From Theodoxus fluviatilis (lineage: Eukaryota > Mollusca > Gastropoda > Cycloneritida > Neritidae), in NCBI GenBank assembly GCA_034096865.1, contig JAWQFJ010028218.1, forward strand, positions 210,001 to 274,000: DNA of 64,000 bases, read 5' to 3'. Of the stretch, positions 14,059 to 26,394 are shown one piece after another. A program made the translations under genes and the position numbers. Numbering within the stretch: position 1 is the stretch's first letter; every line of letters begins with the position of its first letter. The notes under the pieces were generated by a model. The model saw only the letters and a program-made list of their open reading frames with translations, was not told the origin of the DNA and ran no database searches.

Positions 14059-16873
14059 AATCTGTTGCGCCTGCTCCCTCACTCTTCCCTTCGACCTACC
14101 CACACTGCCGCTGTCCGTACTAAACCAGACCTTAACTGCTTCACTAATCCAGTTACATATGTCACACAACTCTGTGCTCCAAATTGAACTTCGCAGGATA
14201 GTATGCAAGTATGCACGAGTAATTTGGTTAGTTAACCAAGTTGTGTATGATGAGAAAAACCTTAGCACTGGTGCCATTATGCTGCGTCGCATTCGTTTAT
14301 CCTTTCATTACATCTATCACCTCCAATAACGCCTCAGGAAGGAAGAGAAGGTGGGTGACGCGGGAAGGAAACCTGAAACTGGGGGGAGAGAGAAGAGGTG
14401 ACAAAACACCCAACAGGAGAAAAGAAAAAAGAAACCTGTATTGAGAGTTTAGCGATATAGCGTTATTGATACGAATGAGCAGGCAGCGTGAGTCATTACA
14501 ATCTTCCATTTAAATTTCTCATATTTGTTCATCCTCATTCCCCAACTGCCGTTACCTATAGTAAACCATCCCGACTTACGACGGCCACATCCCTGGGGCA
14601 AGAGTGCTGTCTGTAGTGGAGCCGCCTGACGCCAGGACAGGCTGCCTACCGCCCGTGAAAACTTGTCTCTACTCCGCAAAACTCTGCTGTGAATCGCTGC
14701 TGCAGCAGCGCTCGATTTCACAATCCAAATCTGTCTTTGAGTACAACAACTGCAACTGAACAGGCAAAAACCAGACCGTGTGCGCTCATTGCACGCCGAT
14801 TTCCACGATGTTCCTACGTGCGTGTGTTATGCTGGAGAAGAGCTAGGCGTTAGGCTGGAAAGTGGAGAGAGATGCTGTGGGCCTGCGTATAAATAAACGC
14901 GTCCTAGAAAATAGACCACGTAAGCAAGTTTATTTTTGGGAGAGAATTCTAGACCGAATGGAAAAGTACTGTCTCCTCAAGGAGAATTTTCTTCCCCCCA
15001 CCCCCACCCCCAGGACCTCAGTCCAATGCCCCCCCCCCCCGCCCCCTTTTCCCCCCCTGCTATGGTATTTCTTGTGTGGTCGAGGCGCAGGACCATAAAA
15101 GGCAATGAGGAACAGTCAGTGACTAAGAACATAGGAATGTTAGTAATTTGGGAGGCAAAATAAAAGAGAGATAAGAGAGAGGCATCATTAGACGGAATCA
15201 GACGGAGGCGGGCGGGCAGACAGAGCGGATCAGACCCGGAGAGAGAATGTAGTCAGAGAGAGGTAGAGAGGTAGAGAATGTTGGGCAGTGTAACATCTTG
15301 TGTCTTTCTGCTATGAATAAAGGAATAAGAACTTAAGAAGAGATATGAAGTTTTCTGTCCAACCAAATAGAACATCAGGCCCTCCGAAATCAAGCAGACC
15401 AGCAGACAAGACTGAAGTGGTATACCTCGCCCTTCCAGAAGAACATCCAGCTCTACAACAGAACGCCCATCGACTACAGAGAAAGAACCCAAAGGTATTT
15501 ATACAAGAGGAGAAACATCGAGCTCCGTAACACGTGTGCTTACGTGTCTGTGCGTACGCGCGTTTCTGTGTTCGTCAGTGTATGCTTATTTGTGGCGCGT
15601 CATATATAATACCGTTAAAAGGCGAGCGAACGGTTAAGTGTGGGGGTGGGGGGTGGAGGTGGGGTGGGGTGGGGGGTTGGGGAGGGTCTCTACTGCGTAA
15701 ATATATGCACCGTCTTCGATAATGACAATGAATAACGTGCAAGAAACATTTTTCGTACAGTGAGGTCTTCGTTAACTCCCCACTATAGTTCGGTGCTCAT
15801 TCCAGGATACGGAAGTTAGGTAAAGAACTTGGCATCAAAGGAGTTCCTTGGATACAGTAAAAGGTGGCATGCTTTCAGTGTCTTCAAAATTGCGAATGGC
15901 GGTGGCACTTTCATGAATAAATGTTACATGATTTCCAAATGAGAACACTGACATCTTTCTTCGATGAAACACGCTTTTTGTCACGATTCAAATCACGAGG
16001 AAAATTTCCTATGATTAATACCCTCTTGGGGGTGGCTCGGATGCAAGCAAAATCAGTTAAAGGGTGGGTGAGAAATGAGTGGAGTTTGGGTGAAGAGATG
16101 ACTTTCGGAACATGGATGAACATTTTCAGCGACAAAAATACCCTGAAACTGGCGACAGCGAGAGCGAGAGTGAGAAAAATTCCATGGAGGCAACTGTAAC
16201 TTAATTTCAAGGAATCATTTTCTCAGAACACTACGACAGCTGAATGACAATCAGACACGGAACACTCCATAATCAACTCGCGATTGCAATCTGGGCGTGA
16301 GACGAGGATCGGAAATTTCGTTTGGCAAACCGATCTTTGCCTTCGCGAACAGAGGACAGGGCCAAGAGAGGAGATACGAACGAAGCCAGAGCCGCTGCCG
16401 AGGATGACTGGGACTCACGCTCCTAGTACGAGATAATCTCCTGCGACTTGTCGGGCGCTGGATGGCCGAAGGCGCGTCTGGTTGTGTGCAAGACTGTCAA
16501 AGGTCTCACTCTGCACAGCAAACATCAGCCTTTCGCGAACGTTGAAAGCGGATGCTGTCTATATATTAATAACTTGCATACATCTTTCAAGAACAGCAAC
16601 ATGGCTCATTTCGTTTTCTGTTCGGTGAAGTTCAATGGGTGGAGGGTTTGTTGAGTAGTGGAGGTGCGGTAGTGGAGGTGCTTCTACTGTTTTTCACTGC
16701 CAGGGTGAATCATTAACATACACAAAACAGGCAGAAAGGGTGCCCGGGAAATGCAGGGTGGGAAGGTGAACTGTTGGCGGGGTTGTGATTGAGTTGACGA
16801 TACGGGTTTTCTAAAGTGCCTAAAGTAACTATTGTTTACGCATTTGAAGTTGAACAGATGGTGATCTAGTAAC
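14059..16873. other. No recognised gene; C-rich and G-rich tracts
   Basis: Contains a C-rich tract at about 14993-15058 and a G-rich tract at 15640-15687 with at least seven runs of three or more G, a good G-quadruplex candidate. AATAAAG occurs at about 15317 downstream of purine-rich DNA. No coding sequence is recognised. Confidence 0.45.
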
Positions 16874-17160
16874 ACATGCGCGCGCACGAACGCACGCACG
16901 CACGCACACACACATACATACGCGCAAGCGCACACATAAGCACACACATACACACACGTAAGCACACACACACACACGCAAGGACACATACACACACGTA
17001 AGCATTCACGCAAGCACACACACACACGCAAGCACACATTTACACACACGCAAACATACACGCACGCACACACACGCAAGCACACATATACACACACGTA
17101 AGCATACACGCAAGCACACACACACACACACATACACACACTCACACACATACACACGCT
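16874..17160. repeat. Imperfect (CA)n-rich repeat
   Basis: CA dinucleotides with recurring CACACACGTAAGCA and CACGCAAGCACA motifs at irregular spacing of about 14-60 bases, starting with a GCGC-alternating patch. It reads as a degraded higher-order CA repeat. Confidence 0.9.
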
Positions 17161-18721
17161 TCGAAGACAATCGCCTGGCGTTCCAGAACTCATCCAGGTA
17201 AGACGCTATGCGCCTGAAGCCACCCAGAGCGCTCACCACAAGCCAGCACGTGATGTCCAGTCCGTTTGTCCAGGCTGGCTGGTCAACACTCGAGACTCGC
17301 CCGCCACTCTCCTGCCTCTCCAGAGACGTCAGCCAACCTCCCCCTTCTGGACTCCTCCCACAGGAGGGCATTAACCGCCCTTCCGCCGGACGGCATTAAG
17401 CCTCCCTAAACTCCCGTTTCTCTCTATCCTGGGACTGCCATCCTGTCTCCGCAAGTTAAGTCCCCTCCCCCTGCTCCCCGCCCCAGTGTCAGCTCATCGC
17501 TCACCCACGTCCTCGTCCCTCGCTTTGTCTAGCAGCGTCTAGTGTTGAGAGAGCTGGTGCACCAAGATACGCTATCCCCTTACTATAACTGCATGGTCTG
17601 AAAGCCGCCCATAATCAACAAAGAAATCAGGGCTAGGTGCAGTTGAGCAGAACGTCGTCGTCTTGTGCTCCGACTTCGAACATACACTATGCCCGGTAAC
17701 ATTGTAGTTCTGCAACATGCTCCGCTAACCATTCCCCAGTGAATCAGACTGTCTTAAGTGATTCCATACATACATATAACAGATAAATCTACAGCCTATT
17801 TCTTAACATGAACTTTTCGTCACATATGGACGTCAAAAGAGGACGGTATTACAATGGAATGGATGGCGTTTTACGGTCTATCAGCCTTTGTAGGTTATGT
17901 AAAGCCATTAATCACGGAATCAAACTATCTACAGTAAGCTCAAGTCAAGACAATATGTCTCTATTAATTTGCCTCTTACGAATCGCGCAGGGAGAAGCGA
18001 TGGGTCTATTCTTAGCACTAACCCACAGGGGGAGGCGATATTACAAAAAGCATCACGGGCACGATTAAGTGATCGAAATTGCAGTTGAATTATACTGGCT
18101 ACACAAGCGATCGTTGTTTGATATCACGGTCAGTTGGAGGACACAAGGCTTTTGAGACATATATGTATACACTTTCGGAAGACGAACAACAGAAGCACTG
18201 AAAATGACTCAGGCCCAAGAGCAAACTACTCTCGATCGGAGCAAAGAAAAGGGCAGAGTAGGGGAATTGGGCGTTGAGGGAGGCATTCAGAAAACAGAAC
18301 ACGGGGGTGAAGCTTTCAAAGTATCTGCCATTCGCACAGGCCTATCCGTGGCAATGGCACCAGCGTGGACCTTCCAGCGACCTCATCACCGACAGCGCTT
18401 CCGGGCGGTGTTCCCCAGTTTGACGGGGTCGATGCTTTCGGGGCCCTGTCGCTCCGCTCCGCGACTGCTACACGCTGTCTGCAGGAGAGCGCCTGTCCCA
18501 GAGAGAAGATATTCGTGGCTTTTAACAACACCATTCCCTCCGGCTCTTGGTGTCAGGGAGGGGGTTGGGGTGGGAGATTAAATTTCCTAATCTTCACACG
18601 AGGAAATAATCTTCATGTGCGTCCCTTGAAGTGAACACAGCATCCTTGCCAACACTCACTTATGAAGCGATAACTTTTTTACACTAAAAGTTGGAATTGT
18701 ACAAATAACGATACAAAACTA
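17161..18721. other. No recognised gene; one arm of a dispersed repeat
   Basis: The stretch 17938-18042 aligns by eye with 54758-54862 over about 105 bases. They share CAAGTCAA, TTAAT, ACGAAT, GGGTCT, TTCTTA and AACCCACAGGG in order, suggesting a diverged dispersed repeat. Otherwise nothing is recognised. Confidence 0.45.
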
Positions 18722-19036
18722 ATGAAGCTTTGTTTCAAAATTATTTCAATAAGGCTTGTAGAACACACTTCTCGTCGCCTTTATGTAGACACTGATTACG
18801 GCATGGAGGGACCTCCTTTCAAAGACAAATACCAGAGCTTCACATTGTCCAAATACTCCATCAGTGGTGGGAACTTGGGTGGGTATCCTGGGTACCAAAT
18901 GCTCCTAATTGCTAAGACAGTGGGTGCATTCCTATATGCTTACAACTGTGGAGGCTTTGAGCCGCTATGTTATCCTGGGCCAGATAATGGACCCGTCAGC
19001 TTTCTCTCAGGCCATATGGCCAACATGATCTCATAA
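18722..19036 (+). pseudogene. Possible remnant of a fibrinogen-related domain
   Basis: A 104-codon frame contains LYVDTDYG, then DKYQSFTLSKYS, then GGYPG. The order and spacing resemble the LRVD..D..G / AKYxSFxV / GGYSG run in the middle of fibrinogen-related domains, which mollusc genomes use widely in lectin-like immune proteins. The downstream half does not continue into the expected NG.FST.DRDND region, and no splice sites or signal peptide are evident. If the match is real this is a decayed exon. It could equally be a chance frame. Confidence 0.2.
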
Positions 19037-22000
19037 ACACGATGCCAACCCGTCCGCAGAAGCTGAGGCATGAGGAGGAGGCAGGGCTCAGACGGAGTGG
19101 CACACAATCTGTCTACAGCCCAGGCAGGGCGATGGCTCGCTAAGCGAGCGTTTCTGCAGTTTTCAGAAGTTGCTAGAGTCAGCATTGGTGACATTCCTAG
19201 GAAAACGTCAGCGACGAGGTGAGTAGCGGGGGCGAGGGGTGGGGTGAGGTGGAGCAGCTAGCTGCTGGTCTCAGACAAACAGGAGAAAGCTAAATCCGTT
19301 GGGGGAAACACGGCAACACTGCGATGGGTTTTTCGTGGGCGTCCACACGTATTCGCCATGGGAGCTGAACATCCCAGTTGTGGTCCTTGGCTTTCGAAGG
19401 TCTGCAGTAGTGCAACCTGCCTTGGGAAACCACGGCCAAAGAGCAAGATCTCGATATTCAATTCTGTCCCTGATCCCTGCCCCACCAACCTACTTACCAT
19501 CCCTTCGAAACTTCGACAAGAATTTTGAATGATAAATAGAACAACTAATGACTACGACAAGGGCCGCTAAATCGTGAGAGGAGAAATGGAAAGCAGAATA
19601 TTAAGAAAGAAGGACAGTACGCATCTTTGGAATAGGTCCTTAAACAAAACCATGAGAAATGATCTAGACTAACCACCTGAGCGAGAGACCGTCCATTCCC
19701 ATCTCCCTGCTGTTCCACCACAGCACTACCTCATTTCCTCTCGTATGCAGACACCCACTGCACGTCATAGCCCATTGCTACAGGTCGGTTCCGATCGCCA
19801 GCCAACTGCCCTGGCACAATCCAGGTTCTATCTCTTCATCCATCCCACCACCCAGCCACCCAGCCACCCTTTCCCATCGCCTCATTGCCACAGCCTCCTC
19901 CACCCATCATCCAACAGATGCAGGCTCCTGCCATGCAGACTGCAGCAGCGCGGAAGACGTGGAGGTTTCGAGGGACCAGGTCCAGCCCATTTCCCCCAGC
20001 AGGTGTCAGGCCTCGTTATTCTCGGCACTGGGCCTCATCGCTCACGCCCCCTTAATCGCGCGGGGAAATAATGGGCCCGCCACCGAGTGGACCTGGAACC
20101 GCGGCCGTGATGGCCGTCTCTGGACGCAGGCGCTTCCCCGGCAGCTATGGGCACTGCATGCACTGCTGCTCATAGGACTGCAATGGGACGATAGCCAGGA
20201 CCCCCAAATCCGGGGGGGGGGGAGAGAGGTTGGCTGGGGAGTGGGGATGACGAGCGTGGGGAGAAGATTGACGAACGGAAAGAAAGGGATTTGGGCAGTG
20301 GGGTAGGTGATGTGGATTTCGAGGGGCAGAATTGGGGGTAGGGTGTGTGTGCATGGGGGTGAGGGAGAAAGGCTGGGAAAAGGTGGGGTTACATGGCCTC
20401 CTCAGCTGTTGGGTAAACGACCAGGAGTGCCGAGGAGCGACCGTTCCGACGCTCCTTTCAAAAATCAGAGGGCCGGTGTACCAGTTGTCAGACGCCCTCA
20501 GATAAAAAGTGGACTGAACAAACAGTTTTAAATGCTGTCGTGATTTTACAGGTGGCACTAATGTGACGTCTGTGTGAGCCAACACAACATCAAGGGGATT
20601 TTTTTTTCCATTTCCGGAAAACGTAATAAAGGTCATTATCATTACTTTGTCTCGATATTCTATGACGCGCACATCACCATCTGCAAGGTAATTACCCCAA
20701 CAACAAGATAATGCCAGAAGCTACAACACTTGCCAAGTTTACAGTTGTACTTTATCATGCAGAATATAACCGATAACGACGACTACAATTTGCACCCCCA
20801 AAAAATTTTCACTCCAAAAAACAATGACGCACAAAGTTTATTTTGCACAGTAGTTAGCATAAGAGCATATGACAGAGGAAACGCAGGGAAAGAATTATAT
20901 TTATGTATCCAATTCCAGCAACGAGCACCTTTTTCAAGCGTCCTCTTCCAAGAGAAGCCAACATTTCAGTGAAGACATGCCTTTTTCTCATAATGAGAAA
21001 ATACCGATCAAGACTTATCACTTCATCCGATGCTGGAATGTGTCCACAGAGGTAACACTTTACCAGTGGGGTTCATTTCAACGAAGAGAACCGGCTCAGG
21101 GGCCATGTTCCGCCCCGAGCAACTTTCGAGAACGAATTGATTCTTGATTCACCAAGATCCCCAAATAAAAGGCAAAAATCAAAGGCCGCCCAAGAAAAAT
21201 GGAGGCTCTTTGACAGGGATCGTTTGGGACTTAAAAAGATCAAATGTAAATGTTTCATTCTAAAAGCATAAACTATTGCGCAAGGGCGGCGTGCAGGTAG
21301 CGTGATTTGATAAGCATGCGCCATTTGTCACTTTAATGCTTGATCAAATTCGATGACGTCGTGATGGAATGTTAGCGTCGGCTCCATTCCCCCGTGAAGA
21401 GGCGCTTTGGCCTCCATGGAATCAATCGAACCAAGCCTTTCCAACAGCACAACTTCATCTAAAAGCAAACACTTGTGATCGTAGGGTCCAAAGACGAGAT
21501 GCATTTTTTAAAGGAGTGGTCAAGCCTGTGCTGCCGTTCCTCAAAGAACCCAACAAATGCTCCAACACAGTAACATGACTTGTATTCATAAAGAAGTCAT
21601 TATCAACGAGACCTGCTCTCCCTAGTCTCAATCGATGTGTTCACCTGTTCTTCCCTTACCACAACTTATGGCTCGTGTTTCAACGAGAATCGATGTCCAT
21701 CCAACAAACCCTCCTTCATCGAGATAGACCTTCCACAAACGCCAATTCGAGCATGCAATACCAACAGTAATCTATCGCTTAAAAAACTTGAGGTAACAAA
21801 CAACTCGCCTCGTGCAAAAGCGTTTGACTGCGGACTTATGGCGCTAGGTGCAAAACAGCTGTTTTGTTTACGTCAAGTTTCCGCGCTGGTAAAAATCACC
21901 AAAAGACAGCCTGCAGGACACAAAGGACACTTGTCTCTTCAAATTAACAAAATATGTCATAGATAAGCTTCCATACAAAGCATAGCCACGAATATAACAT

Positions 22001-22658
22001 ACTAAAATAATTTTTAGAATTTTTAGAAAGCAATGATTTCAAAGTTCACTTTCAATTCTACTAATCTTCGCACACCTTACCAGGACTGTGATTTCTTAAC
22101 AGTCGTTTGGCTCGTAAATTCATAGCTACTAAACTCATCGACGACCAGTTCTCATTTTTATCTTGTAACTGCAAAATGTGTGCTGGTGTCATCATGGCCA
22201 CAGAAAAGGTCCAGAAGTCCAGATGGAGGTCATCAACGCCAGGTTACCCAATAGCCAAGGGAAACCATCGACAAAACCTAGACATCCAACAGATTGAGTC
22301 TGCCGCATGTGGCTGATCTAATCCTATCCATTGCACCAGGGGGTCCCAAGGGATGTGGGATAAATGTCCGAAGGACCTGGTTTTCTTCGGTCTGGGACCT
22401 CCGGTCCCCCAACATTGAACTTTGCCCTCCTGGTATGCAGCAACTCCATTCAAAGAAGATGGGCAGGAACTGACAGATGAAGGACATGGACAAAACAAAG
22501 AATGAAGAAGATGGCTCTCCTTCGCGAAAAGTAATGTGTGTGTATGTGTGTGTGCGTGCGTGAGTGTGTAAAACAAAGAAAGAAAAACTGCAGAAGTGAC
22601 TAAATGAATCGGAATCAACCAGGAACTCATTAAACAACAAGAAGGGCAAAGCCCATAC
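19037..22658. other. No recognised gene
   Basis: Many overlapping short frames. Poly-G patch at about 20211-20222. No domain, RNA gene or transposon end is recognised. Confidence 0.4.
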
Positions 22659-23515
22659 GACTCACATGCTTGATCTTGACCTTTATATGACCTTGACCTT
22701 CAGGTGACCTTCAAGGTCAAGGTCAAACAACTAAACCTACCAATGACATCATACACAAAGAAATGCTTTACACATTTTTCCTACCAAAATACATGTGACC
22801 TTGACCCAAGTCAAGGTCATCCAAGGTCATGCAACACAAAGCTGTTAATTCAAGACATAGGAAGCACAATGGTGCTTATTTGCACTTTCTACCATGAGAT
22901 ATAGTCACTTTTAGTGGTTCACTACCCCATTTTGGTCACTTTTCATAAGGGTCAAAGTGACCTTGACCTTGATGATATGTGACCAAATGTGTCTCATGAT
23001 GAAAGTATAACATGTGCCCCACATAATTATTCAGTTTGAAACAGTTATCTTCCATAGTTCAGGGTCAAGGTCACTTCAAAATATGTATACAATCCAACTT
23101 TGAAGAGCTCCTGTGACCTTGACCTTGAAGCAAGGTCAACCAAACTGGTATCAAAAGATAGGGCTTGCTTTGACCTATATACCACTTGTAGCTAAGGTCG
23201 CCATTCTCAATAACGTGGGAGAAAATTGGGAAAATGTGAAAAATGACTGTTTTTGAGACCACATTTATGGCTCCTGTGACCTTGACCTTGAAGCAAGGTC
23301 AAGTCACTATGTATGTTTTTTGAGGCCTTGTCATCATACACCATCATGCCACATTTGGTGTTGATAGACTTAATAGTCTCCGAGAAAAATCCAACGTTTA
23401 AGTTTTTTACGCCCGGACGGACGGACGGACGGACGGACGGACGGACGGACGGACGGACGGACGGACGGACGACACGGCTCAGTACATAGACTCACTTTTG
23501 CTTCGCATGTGAGTC
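22659..23515. mobile_element. TIR-bounded nonautonomous element loaded with AGGTCA half-sites
   Basis: The segment begins GACTCACATGC (22659-22669) and ends with the exact reverse complement GCATGTGAGTC (23505-23515), an 11-bp terminal inverted repeat 857 bp apart. I see no convincing target duplication. By hand count the interior holds 19 copies of AGGTCA/TGACCT, many as TGACCTTGACCT (direct repeats without a spacer) or TCAAGGTCA, the extended half-site used by NR5A and ERR nuclear receptors. A (GGAC)n array lies near the right end. There is no coding potential, consistent with a MITE-like element; the superfamily is not assigned. Confidence 0.6.
23413..23470. repeat. (GGAC)n array inside the TIR element
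   Basis: About 14 uninterrupted GGAC units just inside the right end of the TIR-bounded element. Confidence 0.95.
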
Positions 23516-23944
23516 AAAAAACCAGACCTCAGGTGGTCAAACGCTAATCCGTACAAACATGTAACACTTTTAAGCTTCACAATGGTCCATATTAGTTGAT
23601 TTGTATCGAAGGTACGACATCTGTATCGGGGCATGGACTCCGCAACTAAGCAGAAAAAGAAATCGGCCTAAAACTGATAAAGAAAAAAATAACCTACACA
23701 TCGTTTCTCTAATCATCACGTAGATCAATATTGTACTCTCGAAGAGGACTACTAAATCTCTCAAAGCTCTAGGTAGAGAGCCTTCTGAAATAAGGACAGT
23801 TTCAAGTTTCTCACGGGACGAGAAAAATCCATTCCAATGACGAATGTTGGGGGTAGCCCTGCTGCACACCTGCACGCTGCGCATTACCTCCATTAACGAG
23901 TTGCTTCAAGATAAACTGGAGTACAAATCAAGAAACGATCCAAT

Positions 23945-23946
<2 letters not shown>
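23516..23946. other. No recognised gene
   Basis: Unique sequence between the TIR element and the TC tract. Open frames here have no known domain. Confidence 0.4.

Positions 23947-23978
<32 letters not shown>
23947..23978. repeat. (TC)n left flank of retrotransposon copy 2
   Basis: Sixteen TC units directly abutting the truncated 5' end of the plus-strand copy. Confidence 0.95.
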
Positions 23979-23982
<4 letters not shown>

Positions 23983-26225
23983 ACTCATATATTTTGTGCA
24001 GAAACAGGTATAAACAGATCATTAGGGTTAAAAAAGAGGAGTACAGAGATAATATGAGTATGTCTCTATTGAATAATATCCGAGACAGCGCAACATTCTG
24101 GAGACATGTTAAAAATCTAGGTTCTAAATATCGAGTTTCATGTAGTATTCCTTTACAAACTTTGTATGAGCATTTTAAAGATGTCTTTTCGTACACATCA
24201 TCTGTCAACCACGATGTTTGCGTGCAGAACGTGAGTAATATTGATCCGGATGACAGCAGTGTAAAGTCGCCTATTTCGAGGGCTGAGGTTGTAAACGCTT
24301 TGAGGCGATTAAAATCGGGAGCAGCAGCAGGTACTGGCGATGTAATAGCGGAAATGCTCAAATCAACTGAACAGTTACTGTTACCTTTTTCACTGCGCCT
24401 TTTCAATGCTATATTTGACAGTGGTGTGTTCCCTGATGTTTGGTCAGAAGCCATTATTGTGCCGATATATAAGCGTGGGTCTCATGACAATCCTGACAAC
24501 TACAGAGGTATTGCCTTATCTAGTACTTTCAGTAAGGTATTTACTCATATTATTTGTTGTAGGCTGCAGAGTTGGGCGGATCAGCATGAACTCATTCGGG
24601 AAGAACAGGCGGGTTTTAGAAAGGGGTATTGTACAGTTGATAACATCTTTGTTCTGCAGAGTATCATTGGCAAATATCTAAATAAGCACAGTAAACTTTA
24701 TGTTGGCTACGTAGATTTTAAAAAAGCTTTTGATATGGTAAACAGAAACGTATTGTGGAAAGTTCTACGTAAAAATGGATTAAAAGGAAAAATTTTGAAT
24801 TTTCTGAAAGCCATGTACAGATCGGTACAATACTGTGTGAGAAGGAGGAATGATCATACCGATTTCTTTTAGTGTTCTTCGGGGCTGAAGCAAGGGTGTA
24901 AACTCAGTCCGATCCTTTTTTCTTACTTTATTAATACCTTGATTGATGAGATCTCCGCCAATAGTAAACATGGTATACAGTTGGCGCCTAATGCGCCCGT
25001 CTTGAGTGCTCTCCTCTTTGCAGACGATGTTGCTTTGCTCTCTGACACAGTAGTAGGTCTTCAAAATCAATTAAACTGCCTGAAAATTGCAGCTGATAGA
25101 CTTGGTCTGATGGTCAACACAGAAAAAACTAAAGTAGTTGTCTACAGACTGGGTGGACATTTAGCTAAACATGAAAGATGGTACCTCGGTGAGGTACGAC
25201 TAGAAGTACAAAGTGAATACAAGTACCTTGGTAACATGCTATCTGCGAAGTTGTGCTCAAATGTAACTCAAAATGATTTGGCCGGTAGAGCTAAATCTGC
25301 CCTTTTACTTTTGATAAGGTCACTGAGAAAAATCCGTCAAGTAACACCTGACGTTTCTTTAGACTATTCGATTCTCAGATTCAGCCGATCCTTTTGTATG
25401 GGGCTGAAATCTGGGGAATGGATGAATGTCAGACTGTAGAGAGTGTACACCTACACGCCATCAAAGGTTTTTTGAATGTTTCATCACGTACTCCTAATGC
25501 TATGGTGTATGGTGACACTGGGCGTTTTCCTCTGTGGGTCAATGCCAAGTTACGCAGTATCAGATACTGGTTAAGACTCTTAAAAATGGATGAAAGCAGG
25601 TTACCCTATAAAACATACCAAATGATGCTGTGTACATCCAACGAAGGTTCTTGGGCCTTAAAGGTTAGAGGACTACTTTTCGAATGCAACTATGAAGATG
25701 TATGGTTAAATCAGAGGGTATCAAATGAGACAACGTTTCTGAGAAGCATCAGAGAGAAACTCATCGGCAAATTTTACACAGAATGGGAAGCACAAGTTAG
25801 GAATAGTAAGAGATACTCCTTCTACAGACTTTTTAAAACTTCTTGGGTAATTGAACAGTATCTATATGATCTCGATTTAAAAAAAGTATTTAGGGACGCT
25901 TACATACGATTTAGGATGGGAATTACCGATTTATTTAACCATAAACACATATATGAAAAGAAATAACCCAGAGCTTTGTCCACTGTGCAGAGAGCATGAA
26001 GAAACGGAAATACATTTTTTACTCCATTGTCCTGCCTTACAGGACTTAAGAGAACGTTTAATATTTGATTGTATAGATGTGAATAGAGATAACCTCTTAG
26101 AACTTCTCTTGGCCAGTAAAGAAATGAAAATTATAAGATCAACGAGCATTTACTTGTACAAAGCGTTCAAGCGTAGACTAGAAGCTCTGGAGTCCACGGA
26201 GCATGACAGTTTTTACGTTGATTAA
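23979..26225 (+). pseudogene. ORF2 remnant: reverse transcriptase and Cys/His C-terminus
   Basis: The frame runs from 23979 through the RT fingers (DNYRGIALSS; EEQAGFRKGY), motif A (VDFKKAFD), an in-frame UAG at 24870-24872, motif B (GLKQGCKLSPILFS) and the catalytic LLFADD at about 25014-25031. Frameshifts near 25395 and 25953 lead into a thumb and C-terminal region that ends with a zinc-knuckle-like CPLCREHEETEIHFLLHC and stops at 26225. The missing endonuclease reflects 5' truncation. One premature stop and two frameshifts make it non-functional. I can say AP-endonuclease class by comparison with the full copy; the clade is not assigned. Confidence 0.9.
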
Positions 26226-26310
26226 TTGTTTTCCTTGGGAATTGAAATGTAACCACATTGTTCACTTGAAATGGGCCGGTGGCCTTTCAACAAACTCGTT
26301 CATTCCTTCG

Positions 26311-26315
<5 letters not shown>
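23979..26315 (+). mobile_element. Non-LTR retrotransposon copy 2, 5'-truncated, in (TC)n
   Basis: A 2.3-kb insertion containing the RT and C-terminal part of ORF2, a short 3' UTR with hairpin GGGCCGGTGGCCT (26273-26285) and a tail CATTCCTTCGTTCGTTC before (TC)n. The 5' edge falls in the linker between endonuclease and RT. TC repeats on both sides, with TC on the sense strand, match the other copies. It is about 60% identical by eye at protein level to the minus-strand RT at 45.2-46.9 kb over the fingers and palm, so it is an older or different subfamily. Confidence 0.88.
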
Positions 26316-26387
<72 letters not shown>

Positions 26388-26394
26388 CTCTCTC
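26316..26394. repeat. (TC)n right flank of copy 2
   Basis: About 39 TC units following the TTCG tail. Confidence 0.95.

Noticed and set aside
15138..15530. Possible solo LTR: TGTT start, AATAAAG near 15317 and downstream unique sequence
   Set aside because: No matching CA end with a short duplication, no second copy in the window and no primer-binding site.
22659..23515. AGGTCA array as a host enhancer
   Set aside because: Exact terminal inverted repeats and an internal GGAC array make a dispersed element the simpler explanation; enhancer function is left as a question.
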